DNA from: Streptomyces sp. RKAG290
GTDB lineage: Bacteria; Actinomycetota; Actinomycetes; Streptomycetales; Streptomycetaceae
Direction of reading: 5' to 3'
DNA length: 64,000 nt
Assembly (NCBI RefSeq): GCF_023701695.1
Contig: NZ_JAJOZC010000001.1
Span: forward strand, 744,001 to 808,000
Made by a program: the position numbers and the translations under genes. The notes beneath the pieces were generated by a model. The model was not told where the DNA came from. It searched no databases and saw only the letters and a list, made by a program, of their open reading frames with translations. Positions 53,966-62,769 of this stretch are shown in pieces (the stretch's first letter is position 1; the number at the start of each line of letters is the position of its first letter).

Positions 53966-55494
53966 TCATGTCCACACGGCCCCCAGCGCGACGAATCCGC
54001 AGATCAGCACGGCCAGGACGGCGAGCAGCGGCCAGATGAAGCGCAGGTACTTGTCGTATCCCACCTTGGCCAGCGCCACCCCGCCGATCGTGACCGCCGT
54101 GGTCGGCGCCCACAGGTTCGTCCAGCCGCTCGCCGCCTGCCAGGCCGTGACGACGACCGCGCGCGAGACGCCCGCGAAGTCGGCGAGCGGGGCCAGGATC
54201 GGCATCGCCAGGGTCGCGTGGCCGGAGGTGGACGGGATCAGGAACGCCAGCGGGAGGTTGACGACGAACACGACGACGGCGAAGACCCCGGACGAGGTGC
54301 CGGACACCAGGCCCTCGATGGAGTGCAGGACGGTGTCGGTGATCCGGGAGTTGTTCATGATGACCGTGACCCCGCGGGCCAGCACGATGACCAGGGCGGG
54401 CGAGATGAAGTCGGCGGCGCCCTGGACGATCGTCGCGCTGAGCCGTTGCTCGCCGAACCGGGCCACGATGCCGACGAGGACGGCCGCGACCAGGAAGAGC
54501 GCGGCCAGCTCCGGGAAGGACCAGCCCAGCTCGAAGCCGTACGGAGTGGCGTCGGCGTCCCCCGTCAGGGCGCTGGACCACGGCACCACCGAGAAGATCA
54601 TGAACGCGAACGTCAGACCGACCAGGACCAGGACGGTGCGGTGGAGCGAGGTCAGCTCGGGGGTTCGTCCGTGTCGGCCGCCGCGTGTTCGCGGTCGCCG
54701 GGCAGGAAGCCGGAGAGGGAACGGCCCGGGTCCCGGCGGACGCGCTTGGCGTACCGGATGACGTAGGCGATCGTCACGGCCGTCAGGACGACCCACATCA
54801 CCGCGCGCAGCACGATGCCGTCCCCGAGCGAGATGTCGGCGGCGGCGGAGGCGACTCCTGTGGCGAACGGGTTGACCGTGGAGCAGAGCACGCCGATGCC
54901 GGCGCCGAGGATGATCGTGCCGGTGGCGACCATGCGGTCGTAGCCGAGCGCGAGCATCAGCGGGACGATCAGCCCGTAGAAGCCGAGGGTCTCCTCGGCG
55001 AAGCCCTCGACCGTGCCGAGCAGCGAGAAGACCAGCATCACGCCTGCGATGAGCAGGGCGCCGCGGTCCCGCAGCCGGTGGGCGAGGCGGCCGATGCCCA
55101 GGTCGAGTGCCCCGGTGGCGAAGACGACCGTGATGAAGGCGCCGATGGCGATGACGAAGAGGAACACGCCGGCGCTGCCGTACAGCTCGCCGGTCATGTC
55201 CGGGCCGACCAGTCCGGTCCTGGTGTCCTGCACCCCGTAGAGGCCGTTGACCGGGGCGAGGAAGAGGTCGTTCAGCCGGCCGACGAAGCTCTGGCCGGAG
55301 GGGACGCGGTGGTACGTGCCCTGGATCGGCGCGCCGCTCCTGGTGCGGTCGTACGCGCCGGACGGGATCAGGAAGGCCAGGGCCCAGACGGCGAGCGTGA
55401 CGACGACCAGCACAGTCAGGGCGCTGGGGAAGACGAACTTCCGCTTGGCGGGCGGCTTGTCGTGCGGTGCGGTCCCGGTGTCCAGCGTGCTCAT
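53966..55494 (-). CDS. YfcC-family transporter, one-base frameshift as read
   Basis: A polytopic membrane carrier of the YfcC (DcuC/AbgT-related) family. The first part, from ATG 55494 to 54652, has PSALTVLVVVTLAVWALAFL, FAEETLGFYGLIVPLMLALG and STVNPFATGVASAAADIS. The second part in the next frame has LARGVTVIMNNSRITDTVLH, FLIPSTSGHATLAMPILAPL and SGWTNLWAPTTAVTIGG. Adding one C to the CCCCC run near 54659-54663 joins them into 509 residues with no stop. The family takes up amino acids, peptides or dicarboxylates. It overlaps the dipeptidase stop by ATGA, so the pair form an operon. Confidence 0.82.
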
Positions 55495-56843
55495 GCGGTG
55501 CTCCCGGCGCGGTGCGTCGCCGCGTACTCCCGCAGGAACGCGGCCTCGGCGATGACGGCCGAGCGGAGCTCCGAGAAGAGCACCCGCTCGTTGGGGGCGT
55601 GCAGGTTGCACATGCTGTCCTGTGCGCCGAACAGCAGGATCTCGGCGCCGGGTACGGCCGCTGCCAGCCCGTTGACGAGCGGGATCGAGCCGCCACTGGC
55701 CACGAACGCGGGTTCCGCGCCCCAGCCCTCCCGCAGCGCGGTCAGCGCTGCCCGGTAGGCGGGGCCACCGGTCGCGGGCTCGAATCCGGGGCCGGTGTCG
55801 CCCGCGGTGACGGTGAGCGGGATTCCGAACGGGCGCAGTGACTCCAAGTGGGTGATCAGGAGCCCCTGGGCCTGCCGCGGGTCCTGTTCCGGGTGGAAGC
55901 GCAGGTTCAGCTTGGCCCGGGCGTAGGGGACGACGGCGGAGGCCGCGTGGTCGACGCCCGGGGCGTCGATGCCGACGACGGTGACGGCGGGTCCGCTCCA
56001 CAGCCGCTCCCCCAGGCTGCCGGTGCCGATCAGCGGCACGCCCTCGCGGACCCCGGCGAGGGTACGGAATTCCTCCTCCGTGTACGTAGTGCCGCTCCAC
56101 TCCTCGCGGCGCAGTCCCTCGACGGCGACATCGCCGTGCACGTCGTGCAGGGTGGCCAGCGCCCTGAGCAGGGCGAGCAGGGCGTCGGGGGCGGCGCCGC
56201 CGAACTCGCCGCTGTGGCGGGGCTCGTCCAGGGTCCGCACCTCGACCACGACCTCCGAGGCGCCCCGCAGCCCCGTGGTGAGAGTGGGGCTGCCGGGTCT
56301 CAGGTTCCCCATGTCGGCGATGACCATCGCATCGCAGGCGAAGCGGCCGGGATCGGTGGGCGGATAGTCGTCGAAGGCGCTGCCGTACTCCTCCTGCCCC
56401 TCCAGGACGATCTTGAGGCCGACCGGCGGCCGGCCCTCGTACGCCCGCAACACGCCGAGGTGCACGATCAGGTTGGCCTTGTCGTCGGCGATGCCCCTGG
56501 CGCGCAGCCCGCCCTCGACGGGGGTGGGTTCGAAGGGCGGCGAGAGCCACAGGTCCTCGTCGCCGGGTGGCTGCACGTCGTAGTGGCCGTAGAGCAGCAC
56601 GGTCGGGGCCTCGGGCGCCGGCGGCGGGACATCGGCGACGATGACGGGTGCGGTGCCGGGCAGGTCGAGCCGGTCGATCCGCTCGACGCCCGCACCCCGC
56701 AGCAGCTCCACGAGAAGGTCGTGGGCCTGCCGCACGGGCTCGGCGGGATATCCGGGGAACGCGACGGACGGGATGGCCGTGAGCCGCTTCAGGTCAGCCG
56801 TCAGCCCGTCCATCAGTGTGTCGACGCGGGAGCCCAGATCCAT
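55491..56843 (-). CDS. M20-family dipeptidase (PepV/CNDP-like)
   Basis: A 450-residue zinc peptidase. Metal ligands are in LLYGHYDVQPPGDEDLW (His and Asp), ARGIADDKANLIVHL (bridging Asp), ILEGQEEYGS-like VLEGQEEYGSAF (catalytic Glu pair) and IADMGNL. The dimerisation domain follows and the last His is in MCNLHAPNERV. ATG 56843. It hydrolyses dipeptides or N-acyl amino acids in the cytoplasm. It overlaps the YfcC transporter by four bases, which suggests uptake and cleavage of the same substrate. Confidence 0.88.
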   Translation of the reverse strand: MDLGSRVDTLMDGLTADLKRLTAIPSVAFPGYPAEPVRQAHDLLVELLRGAGVERIDRLDLPGTAPVIVADVPPPAPEAPTVLLYGHYDVQPPGDEDLWLSPPFEPTPVEGGLRARGIADDKANLIVHLGVLRAYEGRPPVGLKIVLEGQEEYGSAFDDYPPTDPGRFACDAMVIADMGNLRPGSPTLTTGLRGASEVVVEVRTLDEPRHSGEFGGAAPDALLALLRALATLHDVHGDVAVEGLRREEWSGTTYTEEEFRTLAGVREGVPLIGTGSLGERLWSGPAVTVVGIDAPGVDHAASAVVPYARAKLNLRFHPEQDPRQAQGLLITHLESLRPFGIPLTVTAGDTGPGFEPATGGPAYRAALTALREGWGAEPAFVASGGSIPLVNGLAAAVPGAEILLFGAQDSMCNLHAPNERVLFSELRSAVIAEAAFLREYAATHRAGSTA

Positions 56844-56897
56844 CGCCCATCCCCGTTCCTCGTGGAGACCGTCGTTGAGGTTCTGGGACCAAAGGGA

Positions 56898-57907
56898 TCA
56901 CAGGGGCCGGGCCCCCGCACCTGAGGGCGCGTCAGCCGCCGAGGACCACCGTGCGCTGCGCGGAGAAGTCCCCCACTTCCCGTCCGGCAGCTTGGCGCGG
57001 ATCTTCATCGAGTAGCGGGTGCCTCGCGGGTCGCTGACGGTCAGCCGGTAGCTCGCCCGCCCGGTGGGCGGCTTGCCTCCCCAGACGATCGTGGTGGTCA
57101 GCCGGCCGTCCAGGTAGAGCTGGTAGGCGGGAATCACCCCGCCGGTATCGGGCTGCTTCCAGTCGAGGTCCACGGCGTACTCCTTGCCCTGGGCCCTGCT
57201 CGTGACCCGCAGGTCCGTGGGGGCGGTAGCGGCGGGCGCACCGGGGGCGGAGGCGGTGGTGAGGTCGAGGGCGTTGCTGTCCTTCGAGGAGGTGTCGGCG
57301 GCGTCGCGGGCGCGGACGGTGAAGGTGTAGACGGTGCCGGGGCGCAGCCCCGTCAGCCGCGCGGTGGTCTGCGTGCCGGGCACGCTGTGGATGCGCGAGT
57401 CCTCCTGGTAGATGTCGTACGAGGTGACGCCGACGTCGTCCGTCGAGCCGCCCCAGGACAGGGTCGCCGCCCGGCCGCCGTCGGCCTTGCCGCGCAGCTT
57501 CACCGGCCGGGTGGGGGCCTCGTGGTCCGCCGGGGTCGGGGCGGGGTGGTGACGGCCGCGGCGGCGCTGGGCGCGGAGAGGTTCCCGGCCGCGTCGCGGG
57601 CCCGGACGGTGAAGGTGTAGGCGGTCGAGGCGGTCAGCCCGTCGACGTCGATCATCACCTTGGCGGCCGGGACGGACTTGACCTTCTTGCCCTTGCGGTA
57701 GATCTCGTAGGCGGTGACGGCCTTGTCGTCGGTCGCGGGCTGCCACATCACGTGCGCGGAGGTGGCGCTGCTCGCCTGCACCGTCACCCCCTGCGGCGTC
57801 GTGGGTCCGCGGGTGTCGGCCTCGGCCTGGGAGCCGCAGGCGGTGAGTGCGGCGACGAGCAGGGCGGCTGAGCAGGCCAACGCGGCAGGTGCGTGGGGGC
57901 GTTGCAC
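56898..57907 (-). CDS. Fibronectin type III lipoprotein, one-base frameshift as read
   Basis: A secreted lipoprotein. The signal begins at GTG 57907 (QRPHAPAALACSAALLVAAL) and ends at the lipobox LTAC. The first FN3 domain (PQGVTVQASSATSAHVMWQP to TAYTFTVRARDAAGNLSAPS) is followed by a frame break at CCCC 57539-57542; adding one C continues into a second FN3 (RAATLSWGGSTDDVGVTSYD to VYTFTVRARDAADTSSKDSN) and a third C-terminal domain. The joined protein is 336 residues. FN3 modules in such proteins bind polysaccharide or act as spacers. Chitosanase genes 3 kb away and the secreted nature suggest an extracellular role, but none is proven. Confidence 0.75.
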
Positions 57908-58111
57908 GGTCTTGCCTTCCGTCCGGCAGCAATGGTCCAGACCTGTATCGCACGGTGCGGGGGTCGCCGACAAGAGGACGGAGCCGAACGTTCCGCAATG
58001 TGCCGGTGTGCACCGCGCCCCGACCGGGGCCGCCTGCCCCGGTCCCTGCTCCTGCCCCTGCCCCTGTCCCTTTCCCTGTCCCGCCAGGGCGGGCTGACGT
58101 ACGGTCGGCTG

Positions 58112-59173
58112 ATGCGGTGCGTACGAGGTGTGGTGCTCCCGGAGCGTGAGGAACGTTCGTTCTGGATCGACGGGGAAGTCCTGCGGGCCGGGGCGCCGCC
58201 GGGCGGTTTCGCGGGCCGGGACGCCGAGACCCTCGTCGACGGCGGCTGGCTGCTGCCCGGCCTGGTCGACGTGCATACGCATCCGGGGACCGAGAGCCCG
58301 GACAGCCCGTTCGACGAGGGGCTGTTGCGGCAGCACCTGGGCCGGCACCGGGACGCCGGGGTGCTCGCGGTGCGCACGCCGGGAACGGCCGCGCGGATGC
58401 CGGCGTGGGTGGACGAGGACCCCGAGCTGCCGCGGGTGACGTCGGCGGGGCGGTGGCTGGCCACACCCGGCCGGTTCTTCCCCGGGTTCGGGCGCGACGT
58501 CGGCGAGGACGAGCTCGTCCTCGCCGCGGTGGAGGAGGCGGCCGCCTCCTCCGGCTGGTGCAAGGTCGTCGGTGACTGGCGCGCGGACGAACCCGCGCTG
58601 CCGCTCGGGCTGCTCACCTCGGTGGTGGCGGCGGTTCACACGGCCGGCGGCAAGGTGGCGGTGCACTGCCAGACCGCCGAAGGCAGCCGCAACGCCGTGC
58701 TGGCGGGCGCCGACAGCCTGGAGCACGGGATGCACCTGGATCCGGCGCTGCTGGACCGGATGGCCGCTCAGGGCACGGCGTTCGTGCCGACGCTGGCCGT
58801 CTTCGGCCGGGGCGTGGACGCGATGCGGGCGCGGGAGCCCAGCATGCGCCGCGATCTGTGGCTGGCCGGCTGGGACACCATGTTCAGCAATGTGCGGGCC
58901 GCCCACGAGTCGGGCGTCACCGTGCTCGCCGGCACCGACTCGTTCCCGTGCGGCACCGTGGCGGACGAGGCCTCCTGGCTGGCCCGGGCCGGGCTGTCCG
59001 CCGAGGCGGCACTGGGTGCCGCGTCCTGGACGGCGCGGGCCTGGCTGGGGCTGCCCGGCCTCGTGGACGGGGCTCCGGCCGACCTCGTCGCGTACGACAG
59101 CGACCCGACCCTCGACCCTTCGGTGGCGGCCCACCCGAGCCGGATCGTCCTGCGGGGGCGCGTGGTGCGCTGA
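58112..59173 (+). CDS. Amidohydrolase-family protein
   Basis: A 353-residue TIM-barrel metal hydrolase. Ligands are visible: His-x-His in LVDVHTHPGTES, Lys in WCKVVGDWRAD, His in GGKVAVHCQTAEGS, His in DSLEHGMHLDP and Asp in TVLAGTDSFPCG. This set matches imidazolonepropionase/prolidase-like amidohydrolases. ATG 58112 is the first good start. The substrate is unknown. It is divergent from the FN3 lipoprotein gene, with 204 bases between. Confidence 0.8.
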   Translation: MRCVRGVVLPEREERSFWIDGEVLRAGAPPGGFAGRDAETLVDGGWLLPGLVDVHTHPGTESPDSPFDEGLLRQHLGRHRDAGVLAVRTPGTAARMPAWVDEDPELPRVTSAGRWLATPGRFFPGFGRDVGEDELVLAAVEEAAASSGWCKVVGDWRADEPALPLGLLTSVVAAVHTAGGKVAVHCQTAEGSRNAVLAGADSLEHGMHLDPALLDRMAAQGTAFVPTLAVFGRGVDAMRAREPSMRRDLWLAGWDTMFSNVRAAHESGVTVLAGTDSFPCGTVADEASWLARAGLSAEAALGAASWTARAWLGLPGLVDGAPADLVAYDSDPTLDPSVAAHPSRIVLRGRVVR

Positions 59174-59347
59174 GGGTCCGCGGCCTCTCGCACGGATCAT
59201 GCCGGGCTCGCGCGTCATGCCGGGCTCGCGTGCCCTGCCGCCTCGCGGGGCTGTCGCCGGTCGCCCGCCGGTCGCCGCACTCCGCGTCGCGGGAACGCGC
59301 GGCGCGCCCGACCGATGAGTCCGGGGCTCGCAGGCAGTCTGCACAGT

Positions 59348-59953
59348 ATGGATACCGAGACGAGCACCGCTCCCCTGCAGGATCTGGAACCCGCGGCCAA
59401 GCAGATCGCCGGCTTGCTGGACGGCGTCGACGACACGTCCCTGTCCGCCCCGACCCCCTGTCCGGGCGTCACGGTGGGCGCCCTGCTCGCGCACCTCGGC
59501 GGACTCGCCGTGGCCTTCCGCGACGCCGCGCACAAGGAGATCGGGCCGACGACGGGCACGGCTCCCGAGGTGGCGGACATGGTGCTCGAAGCGGACTGGC
59601 GCAGCACCCTGCCCCGGTCGCTCGACGAGATGGTGGCTGCCTGGCGCTCCCCCGACGCCTGGCAGGGCATGACGCAGGCGGGCAGCGTGGACCTGCCAGG
59701 TGAGGTGGCGGGGATGGTCGCGCTGAACGAGCTGGTGCTGCACGGCTGGGACCTCGCGCGGTCGACCGGGCAGCCGTTCCGGGCCGAGGAGCCGCACCTG
59801 CACTCCACGCTGGCCCTGCTGGCCGACCTGGGCGACAACCCGCCGGCCACCTCGCCGTTCGGCCCGCCCGTCCCGGTGCCGGACCGGGCGCCGCTGCTGG
59901 ACCGGGCGGTCGCCCGGAGCGGCCGGCGCCCCGACTGGCAGCCGGGCGACTGA
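59348..59953 (+). CDS. TIGR03086-family metal-binding protein (second copy)
   Basis: A 201-residue DinB-like protein with the family motifs LSAPTPCPGVTVGALLAHLG and LNELVLHGWDLARSTGQP, where His in LLAHLG and in VLHGWD are likely metal ligands. It is only distantly similar to the copy at 31654-32271. ATG 59348 is preferred because the family begins near here; ATG 59315 is an alternative eleven codons earlier. It probably has a mycothiol-dependent or unknown role. Confidence 0.75.
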   Translation: MDTETSTAPLQDLEPAAKQIAGLLDGVDDTSLSAPTPCPGVTVGALLAHLGGLAVAFRDAAHKEIGPTTGTAPEVADMVLEADWRSTLPRSLDEMVAAWRSPDAWQGMTQAGSVDLPGEVAGMVALNELVLHGWDLARSTGQPFRAEEPHLHSTLALLADLGDNPPATSPFGPPVPVPDRAPLLDRAVARSGRRPDWQPGD

Positions 59954-60048
59954 TCGGCCGAATCCCGCGGACAACGGCTCCGGCGGAGCCGGCCGGCCGG
60001 CCGACGGTCCGCGGGACCAGGTGGTGGTCCGCGGGATCAGCCGGCGGA

Positions 60049-60732
60049 TCAGCTGGTGAAGAACTCCGTGATCTGCTGGGCGACCTGGTCGGCGTGGACC
60101 TGGTGCAGCCGGTGGCCGCCGCCGAGGGTGATCAGATGGCAGTCCGGGATCAGCGAGGCCATGTCCTGCAGCCGCCCCTGGGGCATCGTGCTGGCCGGAC
60201 CGCCGGCGAGGATGAGCGTCGGAGCGACGATCTCGCCGAGCCCCTCCTCCCACGCCGGGTCGGGGTCGTCCACCTGGTTCCGTACGGCCGCGAGCACGGC
60301 CTCGTCGTAGTCCACCGGCCCGTCGGGCCGGACGTCGGGGCCGGCCGCACCGGGGAACGGCGGCGGGGTCTCCACCAGCACCAGCCGCTCCACCCGGTCC
60401 GCGTGCTGCTGGGCGAACAGGTGGGCGACGACGCCGCCCATGTCGTGGCCCACCAGGCCGACGCGGTCGAGCTCGCACTCGTCCAGGAAGCCGAAGAGGT
60501 CCTCGAGCATCAGCTCGAAGTCGTACTCGTCCGGCCAGTCGCTCTCCCCGTGGCCGCGCAGGTCGAGTGCGTACACCCGCCACTGCTCGCCGAGCAGACT
60601 CCCGGCCGCCTCCCAGCTGGCAGCGGAATCGGCGAGACCGTGCAGCAGCACGACGGGCGAGCCGAACGGGTCGCCCCAGGTCCGGTACGCCAGACGCACA
60701 TCGCCGACATCCACAACAGACTGATCATCCAT
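60049..60732 (-). CDS. Alpha/beta hydrolase with Asp-type nucleophile motif
   Basis: A 227-residue alpha/beta hydrolase. Oxyanion motif VVLLHGLADSAASWE, strand DLRGHGESDWPDEY, nucleophile elbow VGLVGHDMGGVVAHL and final His in TLGGGHRLHQVH. The elbow has GHDMG with Asp where esterases have Ser, the pattern of epoxide hydrolases and haloalkane dehalogenases, so hydrolysis of an epoxide or similar is possible. ATG 60732. It is short for the family, without a large cap domain. It is divergent from the first chitosanase gene. Confidence 0.8.
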   Translation of the reverse strand: MDDQSVVDVGDVRLAYRTWGDPFGSPVVLLHGLADSAASWEAAGSLLGEQWRVYALDLRGHGESDWPDEYDFELMLEDLFGFLDECELDRVGLVGHDMGGVVAHLFAQQHADRVERLVLVETPPPFPGAAGPDVRPDGPVDYDEAVLAAVRNQVDDPDPAWEEGLGEIVAPTLILAGGPASTMPQGRLQDMASLIPDCHLITLGGGHRLHQVHADQVAQQITEFFTS

Positions 60733-60792
60733 ACCCCTGACGCTACAGCCGAATGAGCGAAGATCACTCCCGCGGCCTGGCAGGCTGGGGAG

Positions 60793-61631
60793 GTGAAGCT
60801 CACCAAGCGTTCCCTGACCGCGTCCGCCGCGGCCCTCCTCCTGGCGGTGGCCGTGCTGTCCGGCTGTTCGGGAGCGGGGCCGGACACCGCGTACGGCAAG
60901 GGATCGGCGGGTACGGGGCTGGCGGATCCGGCGAAGAAGGACATCGCCATGCAGCTGGTCTCCAGCGCGGAGAACTCGACCCTGGACTGGAAGTCCCAGT
61001 ACAAGTACATCCAGGACATCGGCGACGGCCGCGGATACACCGGGGGCATCATCGGCTTCTGCTCCGGCACCGGCGACATGCGGGAGGTCGTCGAGCGGTA
61101 CGCGAGGGCCCGCCCCGGCAATCCGCTGGAACGATTCCTGCCGGCGCTGCGTGCGGTGGAGGGCACCGACGCGCACACCGGCCTCGGCCGCCCGTTCGCC
61201 GGGGCGTGGGCGAAGGCGGCCGGTGACGCGGCCTTCCGTTCGGCGCAGGACGCCGAACGGGACGCCGCGTACTTCGGCCCCGCCGTCGGACAGGCCAGGA
61301 AGGACGGGCTCGGGGCGCTCGGCCAGTTCATCTACTACGACGCCTACGTCATGCACGGGGCGGGCGACACGGACGGCACGGTCGGCTTCCGCACGATGCG
61401 CCGCCAGGCGCTCGCCGAGGCCCACGCTCCCTCGCAGGGCGGCGACGAGGTCGACTATCTCGACGCCTTCCTGGACGCCCGGGTCGCGGCGATCCGGAAG
61501 GAGCCCTCGCACACCGACACCAGCCGCGTCGAGACGGCTCAGCGGGTGTTCCTGCGCGAGGGCAAGCTCGGTCTGGAGACGCCGCTGAGCTGGAAGGTGT
61601 ACGGAGACAGCTACCGGATCGGGGGCGGTAG
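60793..61631 (+). CDS. Chitosanase (GH46), lipoprotein type, stop lost by one base as read
   Basis: A GH46 endo-chitosanase. It starts at GTG 60793 with a lipoprotein signal (LTASAAALLLAVAVLSGC), then KDIAMQLVSSAENSTLDW (catalytic Glu in SSAEN) and YIQDIGDGRGYTGGIIGFCS (catalytic Asp in DIGDGR). It reaches WKVYGDSYRIG. As read, the frame then runs on without stop into the next chitosanase. Adding one G to the GGGGG run at 61621-61625 gives a TAG at 61629-61631 and a 279-residue protein of normal length. A terminator follows, so this is a separate gene rather than a fusion. Confidence 0.82.
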
Positions 61632-61663
61632 CCCCTCGGCCCACCCGTTGCGGCAGGGCCTCG

Positions 61664-61709
61664 GGACGGCCCCGCACCAGGCGCCCACGCGTCCGGTGCG
61701 GGGCCGTCC
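61664..61709 (+). terminator. 15-bp stem-loop between the two chitosanase genes
   Basis: GGACGGCCCCGCACC (61664-61678) pairs perfectly with GGTGCGGGGCCGTCC (61695-61709), with a 16-base loop. It lies 33 bases after the inferred stop of the first chitosanase and upstream of the second promoter, confirming independent transcription of the two genes. Confidence 0.75.
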
Positions 61710-61763
61710 GCGTGTGCCGTGGCGCCGCCAACTCGCTTGCGTCGAAGGGGTGTACGACAGTCG

Positions 61764-61793
61764 TTCGACTCTGATAGGAAAGCTTCCTAACAG
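61764..61793 (+). promoter_or_regulatory. Second chitosanase promoter with palindrome TAGGAA-agc-TTCCTA
   Basis: TTCGAC (61764-61769) and TAACAG (61788-61793) are 18 bases apart. Between them lies the palindrome TAGGAA-AGC-TTCCTA (61775-61789), in the position of a repressor site. Streptomyces chitosanase genes are known to be controlled by the ROK-family repressor CsnR through a short palindrome with AGGAAAGCTT-like core, and this fits. The regulator gene itself is not in the window. Confidence 0.65.
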
Positions 61794-61827
61794 AGCAATC
61801 GGAACGACGAACTCCCTTGGAGGACTG

Positions 61828-62691
61828 GTGCACGCTCCCCACAAGCGCACCGCACGTCGCAACACCCGGGCCCTGCGCGTCGCGCTCGTCGCGCTCGGGC
61901 TGACGCTCACGGCGGTGCCCGCCACCGCCTTCGCCGGCACCGGCCACGCACCCTCGGCCGTTCACCACCAGGAGGCTGCCGCGACCGGGCTCGACGATCC
62001 GGCGAAGAAGGACATCGCGATGCAGCTGGTCTCCAGTGCGGAGAACTCCTCGCTCGACTGGAAGTCCCAGTACCGCTACATCGAGGACATCGGCGACGGC
62101 CGCGGCTACACGGCGGGCATCATCGGCTTCTGCTCCGGCACCGGCGACATGCTCGACCTGGTGGAGCTGTACACCCAGCGGGAGCCGGGCAACGCGCTCG
62201 CGGAGTACCTGCCGGCGCTGCGGGAGGTGGACGGCACCGACTCGCACGAGGGACTCGACCCGGGCTTCTCCGAGGCCTGGGAGACGGCGGCGGACGACCC
62301 GGCGTTCCAGCAGGCGCAGAACGACGAGCGCGACCGGGTGTACTTCGATCCGGCGGTCAGCCGCGGCAGGAGCGACGGACTCGGCACACTCGGCCAGTTC
62401 GCCTACTACGACGCCATCGTCATGCACGGCAACGGCGGCGACAGCACGAGCTTCGGCTCCATCCGCGAGCGCGCCCTCGCCCAGGCGAAGCCGCCGGCCC
62501 AGGGCGGCGACGAGGTCACCTACCTCAACGCCTTCCTGGACGCGCGGGTCTGGGCCATGAAGCAGGAGGAGGCCCACTCGGACACCAGCCGGGTGGACAC
62601 CGCCCAGCGGGTCTTCCTGGAGAACGGCAATCTGAACCTGGATCCGCCGCTCGACTGGAAGGTGTACGGCGACAGCTTCCACATCGGCTGA
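61828..62691 (+). CDS. csnA: Chitosanase (GH46), secreted
   Basis: A 287-residue secreted endo-chitosanase. GTG 61828 follows GGAGG by four bases. The Tat-like signal (RRNTRALRVALVALGLTL to TAFA) precedes the catalytic part KDIAMQLVSSAENSSLDW (Glu) and YIEDIGDGRGYTAGIIGFCS (Asp), and the end VYGDSFHIG is typical for GH46. It hydrolyses chitosan to oligosaccharides outside the cell. It is closely related to the lipoprotein copy upstream (a tandem duplication), one anchored and one free. The gene symbol is given by family resemblance. Confidence 0.88.
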   Translation: MHAPHKRTARRNTRALRVALVALGLTLTAVPATAFAGTGHAPSAVHHQEAAATGLDDPAKKDIAMQLVSSAENSSLDWKSQYRYIEDIGDGRGYTAGIIGFCSGTGDMLDLVELYTQREPGNALAEYLPALREVDGTDSHEGLDPGFSEAWETAADDPAFQQAQNDERDRVYFDPAVSRGRSDGLGTLGQFAYYDAIVMHGNGGDSTSFGSIRERALAQAKPPAQGGDEVTYLNAFLDARVWAMKQEEAHSDTSRVDTAQRVFLENGNLNLDPPLDWKVYGDSFHIG

Positions 62692-62706
62692 CGTCGCCGA
62701 AAGCGG

Positions 62707-62754
62707 CTGTGGCGCGCAGGGCCGCCCTCGCGGGCGAAGCCTTACGCGCCACAG
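62707..62754. terminator. Stem-loop between chitosanase and NCS2 permease
   Basis: CTGTGGCGCG (62707-62716) pairs with CGCGCCACAG (62745-62754). The loop contains a second small hairpin (CGCCC/GGGCG). It lies 15 bases after the chitosanase stop and before the convergent permease stop, so it serves both. Confidence 0.65.
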
Positions 62755-62769
62755 TACGGTGACGGGCCG

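Noticed and set aside
57500..60583. 1027-codon frame on the minus strand
   Set aside because: Its last part is the true FN3 lipoprotein; the remainder is the antisense of the amidohydrolase and TIGR03086 genes, with biased composition and no start signal.
60793..62691. A natural 632-residue double chitosanase
   Set aside because: A terminator, a promoter with operator, a ribosome site and a second signal peptide lie between the two domains, and one added G creates a stop.
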